A program made the translations under genes and the position numbers. DNA of 64,000 bases, taken from CBDHHC01 sp050633205 (GTDB lineage: Bacteria; Pseudomonadota; Alphaproteobacteria; Rhizobiales; CBDHHC01). The stretch covers positions 1 through 64,000 of the forward strand of contig JBOEGA010000046.1 of NCBI GenBank assembly GCA_050633205.1, read 5' to 3'. The notes beneath the pieces were generated by a model that worked only from the letters and a program-made list of their open reading frames with translations, had not been told where the DNA came from and made no database searches. This document shows, piece after piece, positions 8,922-17,669 of this stretch (position 1 is its first letter; each line of letters starts with the position of its first letter).

Positions 8922-9833
8922 ATGTCACAAATATATAATGAAGTTACTGACCCACCTGCCGTTTCTGTTGTTATCCCTACCTATAACCGGGCTGCTACTT
9001 TACCAAGGGCTGTACATAGTGTTCTTGCGCAGACATTCAAGAATTTTGAATTGATTATTGTTGATGATGGGAGTTCTGATAACAGTCAGGAGCTTATTGC
9101 TGCGATTGATGATCCGCGTATCCGGTATCATGTGCTTGAGAAAAATGGTGGGGTGAGTGCAGCGAGAAATGCGGGAGTTGCTCTGGCCAGGGCTGAGTAT
9201 GTGGCTTTTCAGGATAGTGATGATCTGTGGTTGCAGGACAAGTTGATGAGCCAGTATGAGGCTGTTGCGCAGTCTGATGTTGTTGGGGCTTCCTATACAT
9301 CTTTTATTCTTTATGACCCCAGTGCCAGCAGTAGCAATTCACTTAAGCGTATTCCATTTAGTGATGGGCGGCGGATGTCGGGCAAGATTTTTGAGACGCT
9401 GGCTGATGATAATACGGTTAGTACCCAGACACTGTTTGTGAAGAAGAGCCTGTTTGAAGAGGTGGGTGGTTTTGACAGCCGGGTTAATATTGGTGAGGAC
9501 TGGGATCTTGCCCTGAGGCTATCCAAGATTACAGAGTTTGCCTTTATTTCTGATCCGCAGGTGCTGGTTTACAATACGCCAGGGAGTTTGCTGCATAGTC
9601 ATCGTGTGAATTTTGCGCGATCGAAGGAAGTTGTTCTTGAGAAGCTGGATGAGGATTTCAGAGCTTCAAAAAAACATCATACATTGCACTGGTATATTGT
9701 AGCGCGGACCTACGCAAAATGCGGGGAATGGGCTAGGGCGAAAAGCGCATTTTACAGAGCGCTGGGACGGAATCCCATGTCAGCCAAATGTTATGCGGGG
9801 CTTGCCTTGTCTATCGCGCATTTAAAAATTTAG
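8922..9833 (+). CDS. Family 2 glycosyltransferase
   Basis: A 303-residue GT-A fold transferase: VSVVIPTYNRAATLPRAVHS at residues 14-33, the nucleotide-sugar motif VDDGSSD at 47-53, and the metal-binding QDSDD at 97-101, then GEDWDLALRL. The C-terminus (WYIVARTYAKCGEWARAKSAFYRAL) resembles a single TPR-like hairpin. It probably adds a sugar to an envelope polysaccharide; donor and acceptor are unknown. The ATG at 8922 is chosen because the GT domain begins just after it; an ATG at 8832 would add 30 atypical residues. Its 3' end overlaps the convergent LysR gene by 23 bases. Confidence 0.85.
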   Translation: MSQIYNEVTDPPAVSVVIPTYNRAATLPRAVHSVLAQTFKNFELIIVDDGSSDNSQELIAAIDDPRIRYHVLEKNGGVSAARNAGVALARAEYVAFQDSDDLWLQDKLMSQYEAVAQSDVVGASYTSFILYDPSASSSNSLKRIPFSDGRRMSGKIFETLADDNTVSTQTLFVKKSLFEEVGGFDSRVNIGEDWDLALRLSKITEFAFISDPQVLVYNTPGSLLHSHRVNFARSKEVVLEKLDEDFRASKKHHTLHWYIVARTYAKCGEWARAKSAFYRALGRNPMSAKCYAGLALSIAHLKI

Positions 9834-10671
9834 CAATCTGGGGTGAAGGTGTGTTTCTGGCAACCATGTAAATTTTGAGATTAAGTGGGAAGTTCCTGGG
9901 GAGCTTGTGAAAATTTATATTTTCCGGCGCGAATTTTTTCATGCTTTCCTGTACCACTGCATGGCCAATTCCTGCGCTTACGAGGCCTAAAATTGCTGTT
10001 GGCTCCGCTATTTCATAACTGATATCCGGAATAATATTTATTGTGTTGAGTACGTTTGTCAGGTCAGAAACCCCTTGGGGGGACATTGATTCCGGCATGG
10101 CTATGAAAGGTAGTGTTTCAGGGATTGAGAAAGAAGGTGGTGGGGATGTATCCGGTGAAGCCAGCAGAAATTTTTCCTGATGCACTTTGGTGCATATGAA
10201 ATTATCTTTCGCGGTTGGAGCTGTGTAAGTGAAGGCTATATCCAACTCGTTTTTTATCAATGCCTGAAATTGGCTGGATGATCGCATAGCCCAGAGACGT
10301 ATGTTTATTTCTGGTTCAGTCTGCTTGAATTTTCGCAATATATCGGGGAGTATTCCGCAGTTCAGTGCGCCCTCAATATACCCGATTTCCAGCTGTCCTT
10401 TCTGGCCGCTGGCCCATGCGGAGGCTTTTTCTTCTATTCTTCCTGCCTGCTGTATCAGAGCTTTCGCATCAATGAGAAACTCTCTGCCAACCGGAGTTAA
10501 GTGTAGCCGCTTTTTTATGCGCTCAAATAGTTGTAATCCCAGGCGGGCTTCCAGATCCTGTATTTGCCGACTTAAAGGGGACTGGGTCATATTTAATTGT
10601 TGTGCAGCTTTTCCAACATGTTCTGTCTCTGCGACGGCTATGAAATAGCGTAATTGATTAAGATCTATCAT
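9811..10671 (-). CDS. LysR-family transcriptional regulator
   Basis: A 286-residue LTTR. The N-terminal helix-turn-helix (LNQLRYFIAVAETEHVGKAA, then LNMTQSPLSRQIQDLE) covers about residues 4-62; a periplasmic-binding-like effector domain follows. It is divergent from the small DUF6506 gene at 10774, and LysR regulators usually control the divergent neighbour and themselves. The effector is unknown. Confidence 0.92.
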   Translation of the reverse strand: MIDLNQLRYFIAVAETEHVGKAAQQLNMTQSPLSRQIQDLEARLGLQLFERIKKRLHLTPVGREFLIDAKALIQQAGRIEEKASAWASGQKGQLEIGYIEGALNCGILPDILRKFKQTEPEINIRLWAMRSSSQFQALIKNELDIAFTYTAPTAKDNFICTKVHQEKFLLASPDTSPPPSFSIPETLPFIAMPESMSPQGVSDLTNVLNTINIIPDISYEIAEPTAILGLVSAGIGHAVVQESMKKFAPENINFHKLPRNFPLNLKIYMVARNTPSPQIAKFLNAR

Positions 10672-10773
10672 CAGTCTTTTTCCGACTTAATATATGCGTA
10701 TTTAGTGTTAGACAGGACTGAATTATTAAGCCAGGATTTGCCATATAGCAAGATAAACAGATGAGGTTATGTT

Positions 10774-11073
10774 ATGGCGTTAAGCAAGTTCGGGTTTATT
10801 GTTACTGGTGCTGGCATGAATTCGGAAGAGCATCGGATGGTTATGGCTTCTGACACGCTTGAAACAATTGTTGTTGGCGTTTCCAAGCCTGAAGACAGTT
10901 TGCCTGTTGCCCGTGAACTCGTGGATTCAGGTGTTCAATTGATTGAACTTTGTGGCGGGTTTGGGCCTGTCTGGACGGCTAAGGTTATTGATGCAATTTC
11001 GGGGAAGGTTCCTGTTGGTTCGGTTGGTTACGGGCCTGAATCTATTGACGGGATGTATGAGCTGTTTAAATGA
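10774..11073 (+). CDS. DUF6506 family protein
   Basis: A 99-residue soluble protein (start MALSKFGFIVTGAGMNSEEH, end SIDGMYELFK) that I recognise as the DUF6506 family. No catalytic residues are assigned in this family, to my knowledge. A repeated G-x-G character (CGGFGP, GSVGYGPES) suggests a small alpha/beta fold. It is divergent from the LysR gene with a 102-base shared promoter region, so it is the likely LysR target. Confidence 0.75.
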   Translation: MALSKFGFIVTGAGMNSEEHRMVMASDTLETIVVGVSKPEDSLPVARELVDSGVQLIELCGGFGPVWTAKVIDAISGKVPVGSVGYGPESIDGMYELFK

Positions 11074-11087
11074 TAATAATCTGAGAT

Positions 11088-11516
11088 TCAGGGCAGGGTA
11101 TATCTTTCCAGTATCAGATTTATGTTTTTGAATTTGTCTTCTTCCAGATGAACGTGGATGGCTTCATTTACTGGCGGGTCTTCTTCTATTTCATCAAGGG
11201 CTGCTTCGAATAGTTCTATATGGGCCTGCCGGTTTATGAGGTTGCCTGATGCACTAATGAAAATCAGGCCGGGGTGATCGTTGGTTTTCTGGTAGATCTG
11301 TTCGAAGTCTACAAGATTGTTGGTGACAACGATCATGTTGCGCTCAAGGGCATATTGGGTGACGGTGCGGTCTGATTTGCCTTTAAGGGTTTTTATTCTT
11401 GAAGCGTGCTTTGAAGAATATCCCCGCTCTTTGGCAATATCTACCAGTGCGGGGGTGAGGCATTCGTCTATTAAGAAACTGAAATCAATGTGCTTTGGGA
11501 GTTTTGTTTTTGGCAC
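11088..11516 (-). CDS. DUF5615 PIN-like protein (putative toxin)
   Basis: A 142-residue protein with a DUF5615 PIN-like domain: FLIDECLTPALVDIAKERGY at the N-terminus (acidic Asp-Glu pair), SDRTVTQYALERNMIVVTNNLVDF in the centre. PIN-like proteins of this group are paired with DUF433 antitoxins and are thought to act as ribonucleases. The partner-type gene lies 243 bases upstream on the same strand, further away than normal because a repeat element sits between them. The start is a GTG at 11516 with little ribosome-site support. Toxin activity is inferred. Confidence 0.72.
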   Translation of the reverse strand: MPKTKLPKHIDFSFLIDECLTPALVDIAKERGYSSKHASRIKTLKGKSDRTVTQYALERNMIVVTNNLVDFEQIYQKTNDHPGLIFISASGNLINRQAHIELFEAALDEIEEDPPVNEAIHVHLEEDKFKNINLILERYTLP

Positions 11517-11550
11517 CCTATCCAGCTTTCACTTTCGTATACTAATCATT

Positions 11551-11715
11551 TTGCGTTCAGGCGCCACGCAGGCATTTTTTTAGTTGCGTTCAAGTGCCAT
11601 GCAGGCTGCGCGCCTCAATGGCGCTAGTCCTCAGAAATTCCTGAGGAATTTCTTTGTCCACCGGGCCGCTTATATGTGCACCTCAATGGTGTTAGTTCTC
11701 AGAAAGATTTTCTCA
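11551..11715. repeat. Structured dispersed repeat, copy 1 (with a second half-copy)
   Basis: Shares a core with 24905-25065: GCGTTCAAG(C/T)GCCA(C/T)GCAGG, then a hairpin built on GCGCC-TCAAT-GGCGC, then AGTCCTCAGAAA and a second hairpin. Here hairpin 2 is AGAAATTCC (11633-11641) / GGAATTTCT (11645-11653). A degenerate half-copy follows at 11673-11715, with GCACC-TCAAT-GGTGT and AGAAA (11701-11705) / TTTCT (11709-11713). An extra head unit starts at 11551. The element fills the gap between the DUF433 and DUF5615 genes. Confidence 0.75.
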
Positions 11716-11759
11716 AATTTTTCATCGTCTATCAAACAGTATATTAGTTATCCCTGATG

Positions 11760-12371
11760 TTATTTGATATTAACTGTCTTCCTGACCGTTTTGCTGCTTT
11801 TGCCCGGTAATTTTACCGTTTTAGGTCTGCCCTGTCTAGGGTGTGCTGCCGCGAAGATACATGCTAAATTTATCTGCTTATCGGTCAGGTCCGGATAGGT
11901 TTGTTTTACTTCATCAATAGAGTGTTTTTTGGCAATCGTTGCTACATCATATGCCGGTATTCTTGTTCCCCGGATACAGGGCTCACCTTGCATGATTTCA
12001 GGATCGCTAGTAATATTGTTTTCGGCGTTATTAAGTTCTTCCAGACCCTTTTCTACTTTTTCACGTATAGGCTTGATGTAGAAATATAAATTGGTGTTTG
12101 GGGCCTGAACTGATTTTTTGTAAGGTTGTTCCAGGGCTACTTTGATAATCTGTTCACGGAGTTCAGGAGCGATTTTCAGTTCAGCCATTTCCTGTGACAA
12201 GGGTAAGGTAAACAGACCCTTATAATCTATTGTGCGACGCCGTTCACCTGCGTGAACTATGCCCAGCGGGGTCAAGTCATCGATCAGGTTGTTCAGCTGG
12301 CGTTTTGTCAGTCCCGTGATAACCTGCGCTTCCGCCACGGTAAATTCACGGCCTTCAGTTTTTGATACCAT
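11760..12371 (-). CDS. DUF433 antitoxin-like protein with N-terminal HTH
   Basis: A 203-residue protein. The C-terminal half (about residues 123-180) is DUF433: ITSDPEIMQGEPCIRGTRIP, then DLTDKQINLACIFAAAHP. The N-terminal part (FTVAEAQVITGLTKRQLNNLIDD) looks like a MerR/excisionase-type helix-turn-helix, so this is an HTH-DUF433 fusion rather than the bare 70-80 residue antitoxin. A lysine-rich tail (KTVKLPGKSSKTVRKTVNIK) could bind nucleic acid. It is upstream of the DUF5615 gene and probably represses its own transcription. Confidence 0.75.
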   Translation of the reverse strand: MVSKTEGREFTVAEAQVITGLTKRQLNNLIDDLTPLGIVHAGERRRTIDYKGLFTLPLSQEMAELKIAPELREQIIKVALEQPYKKSVQAPNTNLYFYIKPIREKVEKGLEELNNAENNITSDPEIMQGEPCIRGTRIPAYDVATIAKKHSIDEVKQTYPDLTDKQINLACIFAAAHPRQGRPKTVKLPGKSSKTVRKTVNIK

Positions 12372-12481
12372 TATAATTACCCGCTTTTTCTTTAAATATT
12401 ATCCGACTGGATAATATATATTATCAGATGCGGGTTATCAAGTGGTTTACAAGGTATGCTTTGGTCCTGACTCTCATTGTG

Positions 12482-13705
12482 TTAAGCGGTATTTTTGGCT
12501 GGATCCAGATTATCCATTGGCCTTGTAGAAGAAATAACAAACAGGGTGGTTAAGCCAAGCAGGCTGGTGGTTGTGGTGATCAGCAGTACAGAAGCGCCCA
12601 GTTTGTGCAGCATCAGAGCGAATACGAATGGGGCTGCTGCCATGCCAAGTCTTCTTGGTACAGTGAGAATTCCCTGCCTCCATCCATAGCCTTTTGAGCC
12701 GAAAAGCAGGAGCGGGACAGTTCCCATTGCTGTTGTCAGGATGCCGTTTCCAACGCCATGCAACACGACAAATACGATTGCGGCGGGTGCGCCGAATATC
12801 AGGATCGAGATTGCACCGATGGGGTGGAAAAGGAAGGCGAACCTTACTGCGTAGAATGGATGGAATCGTGATGACAGGAAGAGGTCCAGTGAACGGCCCA
12901 GAATCTGGGATGGTCCAAAAAGAGCTGCGGCTATGATTGCCAGTGTCGGGTCAACATGAAGTGCTGCAATAAGTCTTGGCAGGTTTGTGGATGTGCCTGC
13001 TGCCGTCAGAGAAATGAAGACGAACATGAGCGCAACCAGCGCCATTGTTATCATGTCGTTGGTTGAATGAACGGTTTCTTCCATTTCCTTAACAAGAGAA
13101 GATTTTGTCTGGGTTGTATGAGGTACATCTGACGTCGGGTTCGGTAGTAACCGATAGAGTGGGAAGCATATGGTCAGGTGTAATGCTGCCCAGATGAAGC
13201 AGGTTATTCTCCAGCCAAATTTCACTTCAAGATAAGCTGAAAGCGGAAAACAGATGACACTTGCCAGTCCGCCAATAAGTGTGACTCCTACCATTGCGGA
13301 GCGGGAATCCCTGCCATAGATCCGGGCGACGGTTGAGAAGGCTATGTCATAGAGGCCCATAGACATTCCAAGGCCGATAAAGATCCAGCTCATGTAGAAC
13401 AGATATTGATTTTCCGCCAGGCCCATTGATATCAGGCCTGTTGCAATAAGCAGGCTTGAAGTGGACATAACTGTTCTGCCGCCAAACATGTCTATTTTTC
13501 TACCCATGAATGGTGAGAGTATTGCCGAGATGACAAGCGCACCTGACAGGCAGGCATAGATGTCAGTGTCGCTGATTTTCAGGTCAGCGCTCATGGTGTC
13601 GGACAGGATTGCCGGCAGGAAAAATGTTGAACCCCAAGTGACCATCTGGGCGATGCCCAGTTTTGTTACGACTAAAAGTTTTTGATTTTTCAGGTGTCGG
13701 ATCAT
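12482..13705 (-). CDS. Major facilitator superfamily transporter
   Basis: A 407-residue membrane protein with about twelve hydrophobic helices in two halves and a central loop near residues 195-220. The loop between helices 2 and 3 has the MFS-type GRKIDMFGGR motif. Substrate cannot be read from the sequence. No regulator is adjacent; the 726-base region upstream carries no gene. Confidence 0.87.
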   Translation of the reverse strand: MIRHLKNQKLLVVTKLGIAQMVTWGSTFFLPAILSDTMSADLKISDTDIYACLSGALVISAILSPFMGRKIDMFGGRTVMSTSSLLIATGLISMGLAENQYLFYMSWIFIGLGMSMGLYDIAFSTVARIYGRDSRSAMVGVTLIGGLASVICFPLSAYLEVKFGWRITCFIWAALHLTICFPLYRLLPNPTSDVPHTTQTKSSLVKEMEETVHSTNDMITMALVALMFVFISLTAAGTSTNLPRLIAALHVDPTLAIIAAALFGPSQILGRSLDLFLSSRFHPFYAVRFAFLFHPIGAISILIFGAPAAIVFVVLHGVGNGILTTAMGTVPLLLFGSKGYGWRQGILTVPRRLGMAAAPFVFALMLHKLGASVLLITTTTSLLGLTTLFVISSTRPMDNLDPAKNTA

Positions 13706-14230
13706 AGGGGTCTGTGCGTTAAATAAGAGAAACCCTGCATTTATTTTCTGCAGGATGTCGGATTGTCGCGCTTAGGATGGAACTAAAGTTGGTGTTCTGT
13801 CAAGTTTGGTTGTTCCGGGTTGTTGAACAATGTGGGGTGTTGGGTGGTGAATTTTTTCCTGAACCACAGGGTAACATGGGTGTTGTGAAGGGGGATAAGT
13901 TCTATTGTGATTTTGTGGTCTGATTTGATAAAACGGCTGTTTTTGTGAAAATAAAAGTTATTCCCCTTCGGCATTGTTGCGATTTGCTCCGGAAATTACG
14001 AAATACAGTTACGTTTTGTTTGGGTTTTATGCCGTTTTAGTTACGCAGTAATCCCGTAAAGTTACCTGCCAGTCACCTGTATTCACGTTTTATTTCAGGC
14101 CGGTGTTTTTGATTTGTGAGCCGTGGTTGTGTTGGTTTGGTACAATGGTTGTTTTTGGTTTTGTCTGTTGAAAATGGTTGCATTTGCAATAATATTGTTT
14201 TGCTGTAGTAACACAATTACCTTCGGTGGT

Positions 14231-14264
14231 TACTGGGTTGCCCGATCAAGTCGGGCAATGACAG
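14231..14264. repeat. Palindromic intergenic repeat (TGG..ATGAC type)
   Basis: An inverted repeat TTGCCCGA (14238-14245) / TCGGGCAA (14251-14258) framed by TACTGGG and ATGACAG. This frame matches a short palindromic repeat common between genes in alphaproteobacteria. A relative occurs at 17815-17844. Confidence 0.7.
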
Positions 14265-14367
14265 TGGAGAGGGGAGTGTGGGGGGATAGTTTGTTAGTGC
14301 ATAAGGATTGTAAGACCCGTCCAGAGAAGTATATCCTGCAGGATATCGTATTGAGGGGTTTGCATGA

Positions 14368-14403
14368 ATTATGGGGGCGAGCTACAAGCTCTGCCCGCGA
14401 AGG
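14368..14403. repeat. Short intergenic repeat GGGxGCGAGxTACAA, copy 1
   Basis: The segment around GGGGGCGAGCTACAAGCTCT contains the palindrome GAGCT-ACA-AGCTC and ends CTGCCCGCGAAGG. A diverged copy lies at 17295-17327. It resembles REP-like sequences of other proteobacteria. It sits just downstream of the P-loop kinase gene end. Confidence 0.55.
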
Positions 14404-14431
14404 AAAACCCGCCCACACAGTTCATGTCAGT

Positions 14432-14923
14432 CTATCCCTGATGCACAATGATGCAAAAACCTTCATCATCAGTCGGCGCTTCAAAATACCGGGTAAACAA
14501 ATCAAAATCTTCCTCACCAGGAGCAAAAGCATGTGCCCCTTCAGCATTCCGCTCCCGCAAACGCACCTTGCAAACCTCATCAGCTACATCAAAATAATGT
14601 AACTCTTGGCGGGCAACCGCACTCTCAGAAATGCTGCGCATCCACGCACGTGAGGCTCTCGTATTTGCCTGAAAATCCAGAACTACAGACATACCGGCCT
14701 TAAGCAGGCTCACAACATGTTCACCAACAACATCTCTTATGCGCTTGGAACATCGCACAAAATCCTCCAGCGAATGAACCTCTTCCGGATACAGTTTCGA
14801 TAACCAGATATCTTCGCTAATCAGAATATGCGAAGGCTTAAGTGACACGCTTTTGGCAAATGTAGATTTACCTGATGCAATCTTCCCGCACATCAGATAC
14901 AGAACAGGCTCGGAAACAGACAT
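14432..14923 (-). CDS. P-loop ATPase/kinase-like protein (AAA_33 type)
   Basis: A 163-residue protein with a Walker A loop GKIASGKST at residues 13-21, followed by ILISEDIWLSKLYPEE and SVVLDFQANTRASRAWMR. This pattern is typical of small kinase-like ATPases of the zeta-toxin/AAA_33 group. The substrate is unknown; nothing nearby suggests a toxin-antitoxin pair. Confidence 0.8.
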   Translation of the reverse strand: MSVSEPVLYLMCGKIASGKSTFAKSVSLKPSHILISEDIWLSKLYPEEVHSLEDFVRCSKRIRDVVGEHVVSLLKAGMSVVLDFQANTRASRAWMRSISESAVARQELHYFDVADEVCKVRLRERNAEGAHAFAPGEEDFDLFTRYFEAPTDDEGFCIIVHQG

Positions 14924-15184
14924 ATTTATCTCTCCGTTAAGAAAATTCTTTTATAGGAAACAGGTTTTAACCCCCGGCCTGAAAGTCAGACCGGGCAGAT
15001 AATTCGAGAAATATTATCTTCGATAAGAAGGGAATCTGTTAGAGCTCTCTTTGTCATCCTCAATGATATAACACATACAATGTAAACAATAAATATTAGG
15101 TCCCCCTTCATACAACATTAACCAACCCCGCTAAACCAACCTTCATCCAAACATGAAATAATGGACTATTATCCGGGGTAAAGC

Positions 15185-17200
15185 GTGTTGGAAATCATGG
15201 GCATCTCAAAAAAATGGTCTGAGAGCAGAAAGAAGATTTACGCTTTCCTGGACATACTCATGGATGTCCGCATAGATGAAGCCAGAAATGTCGCAGAACC
15301 GGCTAATACGGTAGCACTGTTGAATACATCAAGTGCTGTCATCCTCACTATTGCAACCTGGGAAGAGCTAAACAGAACATTTCTTATCTCCTGGCTGGCA
15401 TGCTCGATATTTATATTTTTCTTTATTTGCAACTATAATCGAAGATATATCAATAAGCTGACGGAAAAATACCTTACTCCTGGAAATATTATAAAGCTCA
15501 CCATCCTAATATCTTTGATTGCTGTGCCCTGGACAGTTATAGCTTATCCTATTTTAGGATCCGGAAGCCTTCGAAACAGCCTGCTTATTTTTTCTATAAG
15601 CATCGGCGCTGCGTCCGGTGGATGCTTCATGTTATTCCGCATACCTCTTGCTGCATTTTTATATATTTTTGTTGCTGTGCAAGGCATTGGGGTGACGATT
15701 GTCCTGAAACATTTCGATGACCTCTGGCCAATATTTTTCTGTGCCATCGGATATAGTATCTTTCTTATGATCGCAGTTATTTTATCCTGGCGCGTAGCAA
15801 GAGAGAGTGAAAACAACTTCATCCGGGCTTCCAAAGCAAATAAAAAACTGAGAAAGGCAAATAACGAAATCAGACAGATGGCCAGCCACGATTCTTTAAC
15901 TGGTTTATTGAATAGAAAAGCATTTATAGAAAAACTGGAACGGCGAATTGCCCAAAAAGGGAAAGAACCATTCGCTGTCTTTCTCCTGGATCTTTATCGC
16001 TTCAAAAACATCAATGACAGCATCGGACATGGCGCTGGTGATATGCTCCTCAAAATAATATCGGAACGACTGCAAAATGCCGTTACGCATAACGATATAA
16101 TTGCCCGTTTTGGAGGAGATGAATTTGCCCTGATAATTGAAATCAGCAACCACTCCAGCCAGGCCACAGATATAGCAGATAAAATACTGGCAGGTCTGAA
16201 CAGGTCAGTAACAATAGAACGCTCTGTAATTCACCCCAATGCAAGCATTGGAATAGCTTTTTTCCCAAATCAGTCAGAAACCGCAGAAGAGTTTATCAGC
16301 CAGGCCGATATGGCACTCCATCACGCAAAGGAAAATGGCAGAGGGCAGTATCAGCTTTATAGTGGGGAAATGGCAGCCTATCTTGAGCATGCTGATAAAA
16401 TAGAAAATACTCTGAGAGAGGCTATAGATGCAGGCAGAATAGAAGTCTGGTACCAGCCCAAAATTGACCTGAAAACCCAATCCATAGCCGGTGCTGAAGC
16501 TTTGTTAAGGTGCTTTGATACTCGGGGTAATATCATCCCCACTGAGGAAATTCTCAATATAGCTGGAGATCGTGGAATAATCCCTCAGATAAGCAAAACA
16601 GTATTTGAAAAAATCAAAACCGACATCAAAAGCTGGCGCACTCAAAATGTAAAAATTGTACCAATTGCAATAAATATACACGACTTTGACTTAAAAACAT
16701 CAGATTGGCTCATAAGCCAACTCAAAGACATGCTCAATGATGGTATCGATAAAAGCGATATCCAGCTTGAAGTTACAGAAGGCTGTTTCGTTGGTCGGGG
16801 ATCTGATGCTGCTGCAGCTGCATTGGATATGATAGATGAAATGGGTATCAGGCTTTCACTGGATGACTTTGGTACAGGACATGCTGCACTATCTCATCTG
16901 AAAAGACTTCCCGTAAGTGAAATTAAAATAGATCAGGAATTTATAAAAGGTATCAATCAAAACGCCAGCGATGAAGCAATCACTTATGCAGCGGTTGAAA
17001 TTGCCAGACGTATGGGAATTACCTGTGTTGCAGAAGGTGTCGAGAAAAAAGAGCAACTGGAACTCCTCGAAAGTCTTCTTCAGGATGGCACAACAATAAT
17101 CGGTCAGGGCCACTACTGGGCCCCGCCAATGTCGGTAAACGACTTCATTAGCTTCATCGAGAGTTGGCAGCAATCAGATACACACAGCGAGGTTGGATAG
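15185..17200 (+). CDS. Membrane-bound GGDEF-EAL c-di-GMP enzyme
   Basis: A 671-residue protein with an N-terminal membrane region of about six helices (residues 45-205), a short coiled linker, a GGDEF domain (DSLTGLLNR, catalytic GGDEF at 310-314) and an EAL domain (EAL at 438-440, later DDFGTGHAALSHLKRL). Both signature motifs are intact, so it could make and/or hydrolyse c-di-GMP. The N-terminal domain is shared with the broken paralogue at 20745-22771. The start may be GTG 15185, TTG 15188 or ATG 15197. Confidence 0.92.
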   Translation: MLEIMGISKKWSESRKKIYAFLDILMDVRIDEARNVAEPANTVALLNTSSAVILTIATWEELNRTFLISWLACSIFIFFFICNYNRRYINKLTEKYLTPGNIIKLTILISLIAVPWTVIAYPILGSGSLRNSLLIFSISIGAASGGCFMLFRIPLAAFLYIFVAVQGIGVTIVLKHFDDLWPIFFCAIGYSIFLMIAVILSWRVARESENNFIRASKANKKLRKANNEIRQMASHDSLTGLLNRKAFIEKLERRIAQKGKEPFAVFLLDLYRFKNINDSIGHGAGDMLLKIISERLQNAVTHNDIIARFGGDEFALIIEISNHSSQATDIADKILAGLNRSVTIERSVIHPNASIGIAFFPNQSETAEEFISQADMALHHAKENGRGQYQLYSGEMAAYLEHADKIENTLREAIDAGRIEVWYQPKIDLKTQSIAGAEALLRCFDTRGNIIPTEEILNIAGDRGIIPQISKTVFEKIKTDIKSWRTQNVKIVPIAINIHDFDLKTSDWLISQLKDMLNDGIDKSDIQLEVTEGCFVGRGSDAAAAALDMIDEMGIRLSLDDFGTGHAALSHLKRLPVSEIKIDQEFIKGINQNASDEAITYAAVEIARRMGITCVAEGVEKKEQLELLESLLQDGTTIIGQGHYWAPPMSVNDFISFIESWQQSDTHSEVG

Positions 17201-17294
17201 GGCATTTCCAACAACACTGATACGCAGAGCTATGTGGTTCGGCATTCTTGGCGACCAGCACCAAATTCAATTTCCGAAGAATCGTTTGCAAGAA

Positions 17295-17327
17295 CTGTGG
17301 GAGCGAGTTACAATCTCTGCCTCACGG
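17295..17327. repeat. Short intergenic repeat GGGxGCGAGxTACAA, copy 2
   Basis: The segment GTGGGAGCGAGTTACAATCT followed by CTGCCTCACGG matches the repeat at 14368-14403 with several substitutions. It overlaps the last bases of the DUF3088 gene. Confidence 0.5.
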
Positions 17328-17669
17328 ATGGGGTGCCGGGAAGCCGTGTCTTTCTGAGAGGGCAGTCAGGATTTTGTCTTTGTCTGCAATGAAAGGCTGG
17401 CCTGCGTGTGTTCCGGTTTGATGGGAGAAGGTTTCTTTGTTGGCGAGAAGTAGTAGTGGTACTGACTGGTTGTCTTCGCCGACAACCTCGATCAGCTCGT
17501 GTCGTGGGCGGGGCCAGGCGATACGTTTAACTTCGAGGCGCGTGGCAAGTTCCGGGAATGAGGCCAGGACTCCTTCCAGCAAGGCGCAGTGCCAGCAATA
17601 AAACCGCTGGCCAGGATAGGCGGGATCTTCAAAGTCTGGTTGCAAAAGATAAAGTCTATCGCGCTGCAT
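17322..17669 (-). CDS. DUF3088 family protein
   Basis: A 115-residue protein recognisable as DUF3088 from DFEDPAYPGQRFYCWHCALL near the N-terminus and LSERHGFPAPHP at the C-terminus. The CWHC pair suggests a thioredoxin-like or metal-binding site, but no function is established. It has its own promoter region and is convergent with the upstream GGDEF-EAL gene. Confidence 0.85.
   Translation of the reverse strand: MQRDRLYLLQPDFEDPAYPGQRFYCWHCALLEGVLASFPELATRLEVKRIAWPRPRHELIEVVGEDNQSVPLLLLANKETFSHQTGTHAGQPFIADKDKILTALSERHGFPAPHP

Larger units (their letters stand above)
13706..14431. other. 726-base gene-poor region with palindromic repeats
   Basis: No convincing gene. An open frame of 63 codons on the minus strand at 13783-13974 lacks a ribosome site and any familiar motif. 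The right half carries a palindromic intergenic repeat at 14231-14264 and a second repeat at 14368-14403. Between 13980 and 14080 there are several TTACG-like words that could be regulator sites, but I cannot assign them. Confidence 0.5.

Noticed and set aside
13783..13974. 63-codon open frame on the minus strand upstream of the MFS gene
   Set aside because: No ribosome-binding site before the ATG, no recognisable motif and no operon partner; likely chance in an AT-rich gap.
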